DNA of 64,000 nt, taken from a virus. The notes below the pieces were generated by a model. The model did not search any database, had not been told where the DNA came from, and saw nothing but the letters and a program-made list of their open reading frames with translations. Of this stretch, positions 44,372-52,106 are shown piece after piece; position 1 is the stretch's first letter; each line of letters begins with the position of its first letter. A program made the translations under genes and the position numbers. The stretch lies in the IMG/VR virus record IMGVR_UViG_3300045003_000080, positions 55,830 to 119,829 of that record. The stretch is one strand, 5' to 3'.

Positions 44372-44445
44372 GGGCCCGTAGCTCAGCAGGTACGAGCGAT
44401 TTCCCCACAAGAAATAGGTCGTTGGTTCGATCCCAACCGGGCCCA
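44372..44445 (+). tRNA. tRNA-Val (CAC), with C at position 33
   Basis: Acceptor GGGCCCG/CGGGCCC, anticodon stem ATTTC/GAAAT and loop CCCACAA, T loop TTCGATC. The anticodon reads CAC, but the base before it is C instead of the universal U33. The fold is otherwise perfect, so the odd loop may be a relic or a special function. Confidence 0.65.
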
Positions 44446-44510
44446 CTCGCCCCTGGTGGCTGTAGCGCAGGCGGTAACCTGCTGTCCAAGCGCCGTCGGG
44501 GGAGACGCAA

Positions 44511-44582
44511 CGCCCTGTAGCTCACCGGTAGAGCGCCGCCACGACAAGGCGGAGGTACCCTGACCAACACAGGGCGGGGCGA
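44511..44582 (+). tRNA. degenerate tRNA-like gene (anticodon position GAC)
   Basis: Acceptor CGCCCTG/CGGGGCG, D arm GCTC..GAGC, anticodon stem CCGCC/GGCGG all pair. The T loop is ACCAACA rather than TTCGANN, and position 33 is C. Probably a decayed or repurposed tRNA. Confidence 0.5.
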
Positions 44583-44669
44583 CCGGGTGCCACGCGCACA
44601 TCTGCTCCACGCGGTGCGCGCACCCAGGGTGGTCCCGCCCTGCCGCACAGGGACGGGACCACCCGTTAC

Positions 44670-44740
44670 GGACACGTAGCTCAACGGTAGAGCAGCCGGC
44701 TGATAACCGACCGACGTAGGTTCAACTCCTGCCGGGTCCA
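44670..44740 (+). tRNA. tRNA-Ile (GAT)
   Basis: Acceptor GGACACG/CGGGTCC with one mismatch, anticodon arm GCCGG-CTGATAA-CCGAC (one mismatch), T arm GTAGG-TTCAACT-CCTGC. Anticodon GAT. Confidence 0.8.
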
Positions 44741-45000
44741 CGAGGGCCTGGACGCCGAAGCTGACACGGTGTTCTCCTGAACCCATAGCCGCGTCCGGGC
44801 CCGCACAAGGTTTCCCGGGGGCCGATATCGGGGCGGTGCCCTTACACTCTTCGCCTCTGGGAGCGTCGTTGCGGGAGGCTGTTAACAAAACGGTACCCAA
44901 AGTGCATTCGCTTCCTGCAGCCCCGTTTCTGGCGGCCATGGGTTCACGCGGTTCCCGAACTACGACCGCCGCCAGACCACTTGTAGTATCGTAGCTGGCT
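44741..45000 (+). other. 260-bp intergenic, promoter region of 45001
   Basis: No gene visible. TAGTAT lies about eleven bases before GTG 45001 and could be a -10 for a nearly leaderless message. GTGTTCTCC near 44771 is similar to the conserved GTTCTCT of the Y-RNA copies at 62590 but without the rest of that element. Confidence 0.4.
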
Positions 45001-45558
45001 GTGACGGATCAGCTACCAGGCCACCTGTTGTCGGCGAAACCCGGCGAGGAAAAGATCACCGAAACATGGAGATCACTACTCGGGCAGCTCCAACAGGTGC
45101 GCCGGCAACGCCGCATCAGTCAAATCAAACTGTCTGGTGTGCTCAACTTGATGGTGCTGGAAGGGAAAGCCGCCCCTGCGCTCACCGCCTGGGAGACGGG
45201 CAAGGATCTCCCGGCACTGGGCAACCTCATCAACTGGGCCGAAGCGCTCGGCCTCACGTTAGTGATACGCGAGCCCGGACGGGTCGCGTCGCCTCTCGTG
45301 CCGGAGCGGAACGAAAGCGCGGCTCGTTTCCAGTGCCGCAAACTCGTACGACCACTCGTCGAAGCCCGCGTGGGCAGGGAATGGACGCAGGAAATGGTCG
45401 GCAAGCAGGTGGGCGCCAGCGCATGGTCGGTGCACATGTGGGAGCGAGGGCTGCGCAACCCGCGCCTGATGAAGCTGCTGAAATGGTGTCAACTCCTGGA
45501 GTGCGAGGTAGTGCTGATGCCGCATCACCAGGGAACGGGCACGACCACAGTACGATAA
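45001..45558 (+). CDS. double helix-turn-helix (XRE-type) regulator
   Basis: 185 residues, GTG start with a -10 (TAGTAT) just upstream and no ribosome site. Two HTH units: residues ~30-85 (QVRRQRRISQIKLSGVL ... WETGKDLPAL) and ~115-170 (RVGREWTQEMVGKQVGA ... MWERGLRNPRL). Resembles two fused XRE domains; it lies in the middle of the tRNA cluster and may control it. Confidence 0.7.
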   Translation: MTDQLPGHLLSAKPGEEKITETWRSLLGQLQQVRRQRRISQIKLSGVLNLMVLEGKAAPALTAWETGKDLPALGNLINWAEALGLTLVIREPGRVASPLVPERNESAARFQCRKLVRPLVEARVGREWTQEMVGKQVGASAWSVHMWERGLRNPRLMKLLKWCQLLECEVVLMPHHQGTGTTTVR

Positions 45559-45578
45559 TCGTGTATGGTTCGCGTAGC

Positions 45579-45652
45579 GGCGCTGTAGCTCAGTTGGTAC
45601 GAGCGTCTGACTGAAAATCGGAAGGGCCCTGGTTCGATCCCAGGCGGCGCCA
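45579..45652 (+). tRNA. tRNA-Phe (GAA)
   Basis: Acceptor GGCGCTG/CGGCGCC, anticodon arm TCTGA-CTGAAAA-TCGGA, T arm CCTGG-TTCGATC-CCAGG. Anticodon GAA. Confidence 0.9.
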
Positions 45653-45663
45653 CTGTTGTACCT

Positions 45664-45736
45664 GGGGCTGTAACTCAATTGGCAGAGTATTATACTTTTA
45701 ATATAAGAGTTGTGGGTTCGAGTCCCACCAGCCCCA
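45664..45736 (+). tRNA. tRNA-Lys (TTT)
   Basis: Acceptor GGGGCTG/CAGCCCC, anticodon arm TTATA-CTTTTAA-TATAA, T arm GTGGG-TTCGAGT-CCCAC. Anticodon TTT. Confidence 0.9.
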
Positions 45737-45796
45737 CTGTGCTGGTCGCCGTGTTCACGAACGTGTGCCCGAAGCGCATGCGCGACCAGCCGCACC

Positions 45797-45869
45797 GCCC
45801 CCATCTTCTAGCGGCCAAGGATGCAACCCTCTCAAGGTTGTGGCGCGGGTTCGAATCCCGTTGGGGGTA
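45797..45869 (+). tRNA. tRNA-Glu (CTC)
   Basis: Acceptor GCCCCCA/TGGGGGT, anticodon arm CAACC-CTCTCAA-GGTTG, T loop TTCGAAT. Anticodon CTC. Confidence 0.9.
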
Positions 45870-45923
45870 CTGGTCGGCGCCCACGAATGTGCGTTTCCCA
45901 GCCTTTTCCGGCGCCGGCCTCTT

Positions 45924-45996
45924 GCTCCGGTCGTCTAGCGGCCTAGGACGCCGCCCTTTCAAGGCGGTAGCGCGGGTTCGAATCCCGTCCGGAGCA
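45924..45996 (+). tRNA. tRNA-Glu (TTC)
   Basis: Acceptor GCTCCGG/CCGGAGC, anticodon arm CCGCC-CTTTCAA-GGCGG, T loop TTCGAAT. Anticodon TTC. Confidence 0.9.
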
Positions 45997-46165
45997 CCGG
46001 CCGGCGCCCGTAAGCGAAACGTTCTCCGATCACGGTACGGCGCTGGCCGCCCGTTTCAGGCGTGCTACCGGTTAAGGCCAAATGGTAACACGTTTAGTTG
46101 CTGGTCGCGAGGGTGGATGTTATGGTGTTCCCATCCCATTGACCCCTTCGCAGGGAGCGAAAACC

Positions 46166-47071
46166 ATGGCTCCATCCTGCCCACCACCAACCACCCCACA
46201 AAGCACGGTCACGGCGCTGACCGCGACTTCGCTGCAGGTCGAACCCGTCAATTTCTTGCCAGGATTCAGCAACAGCCAGGCGTTCAGCCCCTACTCCCAC
46301 AGCTACGTCGAAATGATTGCGCCAGTCGTCAATGCGTTTCCACAGTGGATGTCGCCGGGCACCGCAACGCCGCGAGTGCTGGGCACAGGCGAAGGCGCCG
46401 ACTTCCGCCCCCGGCTGCGCGCTGGCGCCGGCTCTGCTATCCGGTTCGGTGGCTGCCTGATGCAGGTCGCCTCGTTCCTCGCCGACGGGGTGTCCTGGAC
46501 CGACCACCCGCTCGGCGCCGACGAATATCTCGCCGGCTACGCCCGCTCACTCAACGACTACGCCAACGACGAGGGTCGGCAGGAACTGCTGCCGCTTGCC
46601 CCACGTCTCGCTGTGTCGCAGGTGGGCTCGCTGTCCCGGCGCGCGGACGCGTGGACGCAGATCGCAGCCGACGAGATCGAGTTGTTCGCACGCGGCTACC
46701 CAGGTGAAGTGCATGAGCGGGCGCAAGCCCTGGCGAAGGGCACCTGGGAATACCTGCACGGTGGCCCGATGCCGTCGGTCGTGGAGTTGGACCTCCCGGC
46801 CCCGATGGGGCTCGCGCTCTCGCTGTTCGGGCAGGTGCTCAGCTTCCGGCGAAGCGGCTCACCGGAGGTGGTTGTGCAGTCGGCCCAGCAGGTGCTGTGG
46901 AACCTGATTCACGCGCACAACGTGTGGGCTGGGCCTCGGGGGCGTGAGGCGCTGGGGACCGCGCTCGACGCGCACGAGCGGGTCACGGGTCGGCGCCTGC
47001 GCACCTTGGAGGAGGTTCCGGGTGAGGTGTGGGAGCGGATGCACCGGGGGATGATGGGCCTGGCTGCGTGA
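46166..47071 (+). CDS. unknown protein
   Basis: 301 residues from ATG 46166 with AGGGAGCG upstream. Helical (ADAWTQIAADEIELFARG, VVQSAQQVLWNLIHAHNVW) with few motifs. Opens the recombination operon and overlaps the next gene by four bases. No family recognised. Confidence 0.6.
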   Translation: MAPSCPPPTTPQSTVTALTATSLQVEPVNFLPGFSNSQAFSPYSHSYVEMIAPVVNAFPQWMSPGTATPRVLGTGEGADFRPRLRAGAGSAIRFGGCLMQVASFLADGVSWTDHPLGADEYLAGYARSLNDYANDEGRQELLPLAPRLAVSQVGSLSRRADAWTQIAADEIELFARGYPGEVHERAQALAKGTWEYLHGGPMPSVVELDLPAPMGLALSLFGQVLSFRRSGSPEVVVQSAQQVLWNLIHAHNVWAGPRGREALGTALDAHERVTGRRLRTLEEVPGEVWERMHRGMMGLAA

Positions 47072-47301
47072 CCGCTTCCTGGCAGTACCACTACGACCAG
47101 GCGGTGGAGGGACTGCAGGCGGCTGACCGGGATGCGGCGCAGCTGATCGCTGCGATGGAGTCCGGGAAGCTCACGGACGAGCAGATCGACGGGGTGATGC
47201 GGGCGACGCTGCTCGGGCTGATCGGGGCGTTGGTTCAGGCGACGTTGGCGTTGGCGGTTGCGGTGAAGCCGACGGGTCAGCTCCCAACCATCACACTGTA
47301 G
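47068..47301 (+). CDS. small helical protein, unknown
   Basis: 77 residues from GTG 47068 (GTGA overlap). First half is charged helical (EGLQAADRDAAQLIAAMESG), second half is hydrophobic (LLGLIGALVQATLALAVAV), possibly membrane-bound. Unknown. Confidence 0.6.
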   Translation: MTASWQYHYDQAVEGLQAADRDAAQLIAAMESGKLTDEQIDGVMRATLLGLIGALVQATLALAVAVKPTGQLPTITL

Positions 47302-47328
47302 TAATGTGCTGACATATTGTCGGTGGTT

Positions 47329-47345
47329 GATGCGACCATCGCATC
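47329..47345. promoter_or_regulatory. 6-base inverted repeat immediately before the RecT start codon
   Basis: GATGCG-ACCAT-CGCATC lies directly against ATG 47346. No ribosome site is seen. May be a repressor-binding site or hairpin that controls translation. Confidence 0.5.
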
Positions 47346-48071
47346 ATGACCACCCCTACGACGGACGTCGCCGTCCGCACCACCACCGCGCCCGCCTCCC
47401 GCACTCCCGTGAATGTGGGTGTTCCGATCAAGGGCCTGGACGAGGCATTCCGACTCGCCCAGGCCCTTTCCATGGCCGGGCTGCTCCCCTCCGGGCTGCG
47501 CGGCAAGCCCAGTGACGTGCTCGCGATCATCCTGTACGGCTCGGAACTCGGCATCGGCCCCATGCAGGCCCTACAAGCCGTCCACATCGTGCAGGGCCGC
47601 ACTGTCGTCTCCGCACAACTGTGGCTCGCCCTGCTGCGCACGCGTGGCCACCGCGCCAAAGTGATCGAGAACACCGACACCGTGTGCACCGTCGAGCTGC
47701 AACGCGGCGACACCGGCGAAACCCACCGTGAAACGTTCACCTGGGACGACGCGAAGAAAGCCAAGCTGACCAGCAAGGACGTCTGGCAGAGCTACCCGAA
47801 GCGGATGCTGCTCGCGCGCGCTGTCGCGAACGCCGCCCGGTTCCTCGTCCCGGAAGCGGTGCTTGGCATCGCGGCTGAGGGCGAGTTCTTCGACGAGGAG
47901 CCACAGCCGGGAGTGATCCGGCGCATCGTCGAGCAGGTTCCGGAGCCGGTCGACGCCGCCCCGTCAGAGACGCTCGCGCAGGTGCAGGCGCTGGCCGACG
48001 AGCTGGCGTCGGAGGGCCTGCAGAAGGCGCCTGAGCCTGAGGGCGAGCCGGCGATGGTGTGGGAGCAGTAG
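47346..48071 (+). CDS. recT: RecT-family single-strand annealing protein
   Basis: 241 residues, ATG. Residues ~55-120 (PSDVLAIILYGSELGIGPMQ ALQAVHIVQGRTVVSAQLWL) and the region TWDDAKKAKLTSKDVWQSYP fit actinophage RecT proteins. It anneals single strands at recombination and is paired with the nuclease encoded next. Confidence 0.85.
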   Translation: MTTPTTDVAVRTTTAPASRTPVNVGVPIKGLDEAFRLAQALSMAGLLPSGLRGKPSDVLAIILYGSELGIGPMQALQAVHIVQGRTVVSAQLWLALLRTRGHRAKVIENTDTVCTVELQRGDTGETHRETFTWDDAKKAKLTSKDVWQSYPKRMLLARAVANAARFLVPEAVLGIAAEGEFFDEEPQPGVIRRIVEQVPEPVDAAPSETLAQVQALADELASEGLQKAPEPEGEPAMVWEQ

Positions 48072-48073
48072 CC

Positions 48074-48964
48074 ATGCCCACGACCAGCGAGCTGCTCCTG
48101 CTCGCGGATCGGCAGCGTGCCCGGTCGCAGCAGCGCCAGTTGGGCATGTCGCAGGTGGGTGGGTGTCGTCGCCGGGCCGGGTACACCCTGGCCGGGACGG
48201 ACCCGGTCAACGAGGTCGGCAGCGTGGTGGCAGTGATGGGCAGCGCGATCCATGAGGCGGTCGCGGCCGGGGTGCGCGCGTTGAACCGGCCCGGGGATCT
48301 GGTGGAGCGGGAGGTCAGGTTCGCCGGGCTGATGGGGCATCTGGACCGGTACGAGTGCGAGTCGCAAACGGTTGTCGACACCAAGACGGTGTCGACGCGG
48401 CGCCTGGAACAGGTGAAGCTGGAAGGGCCGAGCACGCAGCAGCGTTGGCAGGTGTCGCTGTACGCGGCTGCGCTGCTGACGGAAGGCATCCCGGTGACGC
48501 ATGTGCGCATCGACTACCTGGTGCGTGACACGGGCGTCGAACACAACGTGCAGTGGCCGTTCGACCCGGACGACGTGAAGGACGCGGTCGACTGGCTCCG
48601 GCAGGTGCGCGACACGCCGCTCGCGATGCTCCCCAGGGACTACGCGCCGGACTCCGTGTTCTGTCAGGGCTGCCCTTTCGGGGGTAAAAACGGGGGGGTG
48701 TGCTGGCAGGGGCATGTGCCCGATCGGGATTTTCGCAGTGTCGAGGTGGTCGAGGGCGCGGATGTGGCGCAGGCTGCTGATGAACTGTTTGCGCTGCGTA
48801 AGAAGCTCAAGGAGTTGAGAGAACGGGACGAGTGGCTGCGTGGTGTGCTCGACGCGGTGCGCCCGGTGCAGGAGGGTGCGCTGGTCAAGGCGGGTGACAA
48901 CTATTTGAAATGGACGGCGACGCGTACGGGTGGTCACGCGTTGAGGTTCGTTGCGCCGCCTTGA
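48074..48964 (+). CDS. Cas4/RecB-like exonuclease with Fe-S cysteines
   Basis: 296 residues, ATG 48074, two bases after the RecT stop. PD-(D/E)XK pattern: GSAIHEA, GLMGHLDRYE, VVDTKTV and QVSLYAAAL. One cysteine near residue 31 (GGCRR) and three near the C-terminus (FCQGCPFGGKNGGVC) suggest an iron-sulfur cluster as in Cas4 and AddB. Makes single-stranded ends for RecT. Confidence 0.85.
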   Translation: MPTTSELLLLADRQRARSQQRQLGMSQVGGCRRRAGYTLAGTDPVNEVGSVVAVMGSAIHEAVAAGVRALNRPGDLVEREVRFAGLMGHLDRYECESQTVVDTKTVSTRRLEQVKLEGPSTQQRWQVSLYAAALLTEGIPVTHVRIDYLVRDTGVEHNVQWPFDPDDVKDAVDWLRQVRDTPLAMLPRDYAPDSVFCQGCPFGGKNGGVCWQGHVPDRDFRSVEVVEGADVAQAADELFALRKKLKELRERDEWLRGVLDAVRPVQEGALVKAGDNYLKWTATRTGGHALRFVAPP

Positions 48965-48989
48965 CCTGCAAAGCAATCATAACTAATAT
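48961..48989 (+). promoter_or_regulatory. promoter of the HU gene
   Basis: TTGACC (48961-48966), 17-base spacer, TAATAT (48984-48989). The ATG at 48998 lies eight bases after the -10, so the mRNA would be leaderless. Confidence 0.7.
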
Positions 48990-48997
48990 CGTCGCCC

Positions 48998-49306
48998 ATG
49001 AATAAGCAACAACTCGTGAACGAAGTCCGCGCACGCACCGACCTGCCCGAGAAGCAGATCACTGCCACCATCAACGCCACGCTCGACGCCATCACCGACG
49101 AACTGTTCCAGGGTCGGTCCGTCTCGCTCGTCAACTTCGGCACGTTCGAGGTCTACGATGCGGCGCCGCGAAGCGGCGTCAACCCGCGCACCAAAGAGAA
49201 GATCGAGATCCCCGCGAGGCGGCGCGCACGCCTCGACTGGAGCAAGACCCTGCAGCAGATGATCGCCGACACGGCACCGAAGACGAACGCCGAGACGGTG
49301 TCGTGA
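48998..49306 (+). CDS. HU/IHF-like nucleoid protein
   Basis: 102 residues, ATG, no ribosome site (see promoter at 48961). LVNEVRARTDLPEKQITATI, then VSLVNFGTFEV, then RSGVNPRTKEKIEIPARR: all three parts of the bacterial HU family. Binds and bends DNA, likely for replication or recombination. Overlaps the next gene by four bases. Confidence 0.9.
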   Translation: MNKQQLVNEVRARTDLPEKQITATINATLDAITDELFQGRSVSLVNFGTFEVYDAAPRSGVNPRTKEKIEIPARRRARLDWSKTLQQMIADTAPKTNAETVS

Positions 49307-50085
49307 CCGATCTGGTCCGTTTCCTGACCTCCCTCCGGCAGCAGGTTGGCGAGCTGCCGGAGGGGGAGAAAGCCCTCGTCGACTACCTGGTCCAGCTGCC
49401 GGCCAAACGGTGGGACGTGGACTGCGAAGTCGTCGCGCTCTACATCCTGGACCGGTACCGCACCAGGATCCCGGATATCGGCCTGCGCCTGCCCCCGGTC
49501 GAAACCGACCTGGTCGCGCTCGCCTCAGCAGCCGAACGCATACGCCAAAGAGCTGAACGCTGGGCACGCGGATCGTTCACCAAACAGGTCGTCGCCATCC
49601 TCGACAGCGAGGGCGGCACCCAAGTTGTCGTAGTCGTACTGCCCTGGTTCCATCAGCGTTTCATCGAGGAACTCAGAAGCATCGACGGGTACCGATACGT
49701 CAACGCGTTCAAACAGCACAAGAAAGCGACGCTGTACCCGATCACAAGCGCGACCCAGGTCGTGCGCTGGTGCCGGCGCCGCCACATCACCCCATCGCCC
49801 GAACTGGAACGGCTCGCCGGTCCCGTCGGCGAGCAGCTCGACGTCGAACTCGACGTCACCCTGGTCGAGGACGGCACGAGGCTGCGTGTGTCGTTCGCGT
49901 ACAACCCCCGGGCCGTCGCAGAGATCAAACAGATCCCCGGCCGGAGGTTCGACCCGATTACGAAAGACGCCTGGTCCGTCCCGGTGGAGCAGTTGCCTGC
50001 CGTGCTCGCGTTCGCCGACGACTGGGGGCTGGCCTACGCCGAAGACCTCCCGGAGCAGGTGCAAGCCTCCCGAGGGGTATCGTAG
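49303..50085 (+). CDS. HARP-domain protein without helicase
   Basis: 260 residues from GTG 49303. The C-terminal part YNPRAVAEIKQIPGRRFDPI followed by WSVPVEQLPAVLAFADD matches HARP, the DNA-annealing domain that precedes the helicase in SMARCAL1-type proteins. No SF2 helicase follows here. N-terminal part is helical. May bind forked DNA during replication or repair. Confidence 0.75.
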   Translation: MTDLVRFLTSLRQQVGELPEGEKALVDYLVQLPAKRWDVDCEVVALYILDRYRTRIPDIGLRLPPVETDLVALASAAERIRQRAERWARGSFTKQVVAILDSEGGTQVVVVVLPWFHQRFIEELRSIDGYRYVNAFKQHKKATLYPITSATQVVRWCRRRHITPSPELERLAGPVGEQLDVELDVTLVEDGTRLRVSFAYNPRAVAEIKQIPGRRFDPITKDAWSVPVEQLPAVLAFADDWGLAYAEDLPEQVQASRGVS

Positions 50086-50121
50086 AAACACCTTTAAACG
50101 CTGGGTGTTTCCGGGGGTGCG

Positions 50122-50754
50122 ATGCTCGATTCGGGATGCCAGGTGTGCGGGCGCGGTACGCAGGCACGGGTGTGTCCCGGGTGCGTGGACCGGGTGGGTG
50201 ACGAGATCGTGTCGCTGCCGGCCTGGTATGCGCGCCTGGCTGGTGTGCTCGCCCCGAGTATGGGCGCGAGTAGCGGGGAGAAAGTCGCGTCGTCCCGGTA
50301 CGGGATGCTGAACCTGCGTGTTGAACCGCTCAATCTGCGCGCCTGGGGTGGGATACCCAGTGTGCTGCTCGGGTGGGAGGACGCGTGGCGTGATGAGCTA
50401 CGTTGGGAGCAGGCCCCGTTTCGCGGCAGCGCCGCGCAAACCGTCGACGGCTGCGCGCGGTTCCTGTCCACGAATTGGTTGTGGGCGGCCGATTCGTACA
50501 CTGCTGTCGCCGATTTCGCGGCTCAGGTGCACCGCCTGGTCGGGGAGTGTCGGTTGCAGGTCGAGGGGCCAAGCGGGACGCGGCAGGTGGGTGTGTGTCC
50601 TGTCGCGGCCCCTGACGGGTATGTGTGTGGCACCGCCTTGTATGCGCATCCGTACGTTGACGTGATCGAGTGTCGCGGGTGCCGTGCACGGTGGGAACGG
50701 CCCAGGTGGATCGAGTTGGCGACGCTGTTGCGGGCATCGAAGGAAACGGCTTAA
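50122..50754 (+). CDS. zinc-binding phage protein, unknown
   Basis: 210 residues, ATG. CQVCGRG and CPGC near the N-terminus and CRGCRARW near the C-terminus suggest two zinc sites. Middle contains SYTAVADFAAQVHRLVGECR. Common type of actinophage protein whose role is not known. Confidence 0.6.
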   Translation: MLDSGCQVCGRGTQARVCPGCVDRVGDEIVSLPAWYARLAGVLAPSMGASSGEKVASSRYGMLNLRVEPLNLRAWGGIPSVLLGWEDAWRDELRWEQAPFRGSAAQTVDGCARFLSTNWLWAADSYTAVADFAAQVHRLVGECRLQVEGPSGTRQVGVCPVAAPDGYVCGTALYAHPYVDVIECRGCRARWERPRWIELATLLRASKETA

Positions 50755-50791
50755 CATCGTGGCGCCGCTTGCCTCGCGAATGGAGGGCGTA

Positions 50792-51121
50792 ATGGCGCGG
50801 AAAACGATGGTGCGACTGGTCGACGATTTCGACGGGGGTGACGCTGACGGCACCCATCGGGTCGTGTTGGATGGGCGCGCCTACGAGTTCGACCTGTCGA
50901 AAGCCAACTGGCAGCAATTCGTTGACACGGTGGAGCCGTATCTGAAGTGTGGGCGCCGGGTGGCCACCGGGGGGCGTAACGGCACGCCGGCGCAGCGCCG
51001 TGCACAGTCGGCGAAGGAACGGGCGTGGGCGAAAGCGAACGGTTTCGTCGTGTCGGATCACGGGCGTGTGCCAGCGCACGTGAGAGCGGCGTTCAACCGG
51101 TCACAACAGGTTGAGGTATAG
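50792..51121 (+). CDS. lsr2: Lsr2-like nucleoid/silencing protein
   Basis: 109 residues from ATG 50792 with TGGAGGG upstream. MARKTMVRLVDDFDGGDADG and GRAYEFDLSKANWQQF form the Lsr2 dimerisation domain; the C-terminal WAKANGFVVSDHGRVPAHV is the AT-rich DNA-binding helix pair, with HGR where Lsr2 has (Q/R)GR. May silence or counter-silence host DNA. Confidence 0.9.
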   Translation: MARKTMVRLVDDFDGGDADGTHRVVLDGRAYEFDLSKANWQQFVDTVEPYLKCGRRVATGGRNGTPAQRRAQSAKERAWAKANGFVVSDHGRVPAHVRAAFNRSQQVEV

Positions 51122-51206
51122 TCGTCCTGCCTCCCCGCGCCTGACGTAAGCGGTAACTTTTCGAGGCGGCGTCCGTGGACCGGGCGCAGGGAGGCACCCA
51201 ACACCA

Positions 51207-51557
51207 ATGGGCAGGCAAGTGGATGGCGTGCCGTTGACGGCGCGTCGGCTGGAAGTTTTGGAGCTGCTCGCGCAGGGGCTGACGACCAGCGAGATCGGGC
51301 GTCGGCTGTTTCTGGAGCCGAGTACCGTCAAGACGCACATCAAGTTCATCTACCGGGCGATCGGGGCGCGTAACCGGGTACAGGCCACTGCGTGGTGGCG
51401 GGACCATTATGTGGCGCCGCCCACGAGGGCGTATGTCGAGGTGCCGACCGGTTTGTGGCGGCAAGTGGTTGATGCTGTGGCGGATGGTGGGACGAGGCTG
51501 CCGGTACCGGTGTGCGCCAGGGTGCGGGAGTTCGAGGCCAGGCGTATCAACCAGTGA
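51207..51557 (+). CDS. LuxR-type HTH protein
   Basis: 116 residues, ATG with AGGGAGG upstream. LTARRLEVLELLAQGLTTSE IGRRLFLEPSTVKTHIKFIY is a GerE/LuxR DNA-binding domain; no receiver domain. C-terminal 40 residues are of unknown role. Regulator. Confidence 0.85.
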   Translation: MGRQVDGVPLTARRLEVLELLAQGLTTSEIGRRLFLEPSTVKTHIKFIYRAIGARNRVQATAWWRDHYVAPPTRAYVEVPTGLWRQVVDAVADGGTRLPVPVCARVREFEARRINQ

Positions 51558-51583
51558 GATCATGGGCCCGGAGGTGGCCCTGT

Positions 51584-52090
51584 GTGACGTGGGCGTTGTG
51601 CGTGCCGACGAATCTCAACTTGTTGACGATGAACGAGCGGGTGCACTGGTCGTCGCGTGCGTCGGCGACCTGCGCGTTGCGCGAGTGGGGCAAGTGGGCG
51701 GCGCGCCGTGAACGCATCCCTGCGTGTGAACAAGCGTGGGTGGCGTTGGTCGTGTACCCGAACAACCAGCGCCGTTTCGACGCGTCGAACTATGCGCCGA
51801 CGGCGAAGGCCCTGGTCGACGGGGCGTTGGTGGACTCGGGTGTGTTGCGGGACGATGACAATGCGTGTGTTCCGGTGACGGTTTTCGCGTCGGGGCCGCT
51901 CTGGCGTGGCGCACACAAACACGTTGTGCTATATATCATTGGTCGGGAGCCGGAGGCACTGTACTGGTGGCGCGACGCCGAGCGCGACGTCCACCCTGGT
52001 TCTGCCGCTCCCCTCACCCCTTCCCGTTCTCGCCGTCCGGCGCGCGTAGTCACGCCTCGCCGGCCGACGGGAACATTGTTCATCAACTAG
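51584..52090 (+). CDS. RusA-like Holliday junction resolvase
   Basis: 168 residues from GTG 51584 with GGAGG upstream. The core YPNNQRRFDASNYAPTAKAL, VDGALVDSGVLRDDDN carries the conserved acidic residues of RusA. C-terminal 30 residues are basic and disordered. Resolves branched DNA during replication/recombination. Confidence 0.8.
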   Translation: MTWALCVPTNLNLLTMNERVHWSSRASATCALREWGKWAARRERIPACEQAWVALVVYPNNQRRFDASNYAPTAKALVDGALVDSGVLRDDDNACVPVTVFASGPLWRGAHKHVVLYIIGREPEALYWWRDAERDVHPGSAAPLTPSRSRRPARVVTPRRPTGTLFIN

Positions 52091-52106
52091 TTAACGTCAG
52101 GAAGAC

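Noticed and set aside
44446-44510. A tRNA-like start (GGTGGCTGTAGCGCAGG) between two tRNAs
   Set aside because: A hairpin GCAGG-CGGTAA-CCTGC pairs, but no T arm or matching acceptor strand was found, so it is not called as a tRNA.
44741-44790. GTGTTCTCC as a fifth Y-RNA copy
   Set aside because: The partner 5' motif, terminal stem and T arm are absent.
45997-46165. Possible further tRNA after tRNA-Glu(TTC), with D-loop-like AAATGGTAACAC
   Set aside because: No TTCRA loop and no acceptor pairing; only a 5-bp hairpin near 46110-46133.
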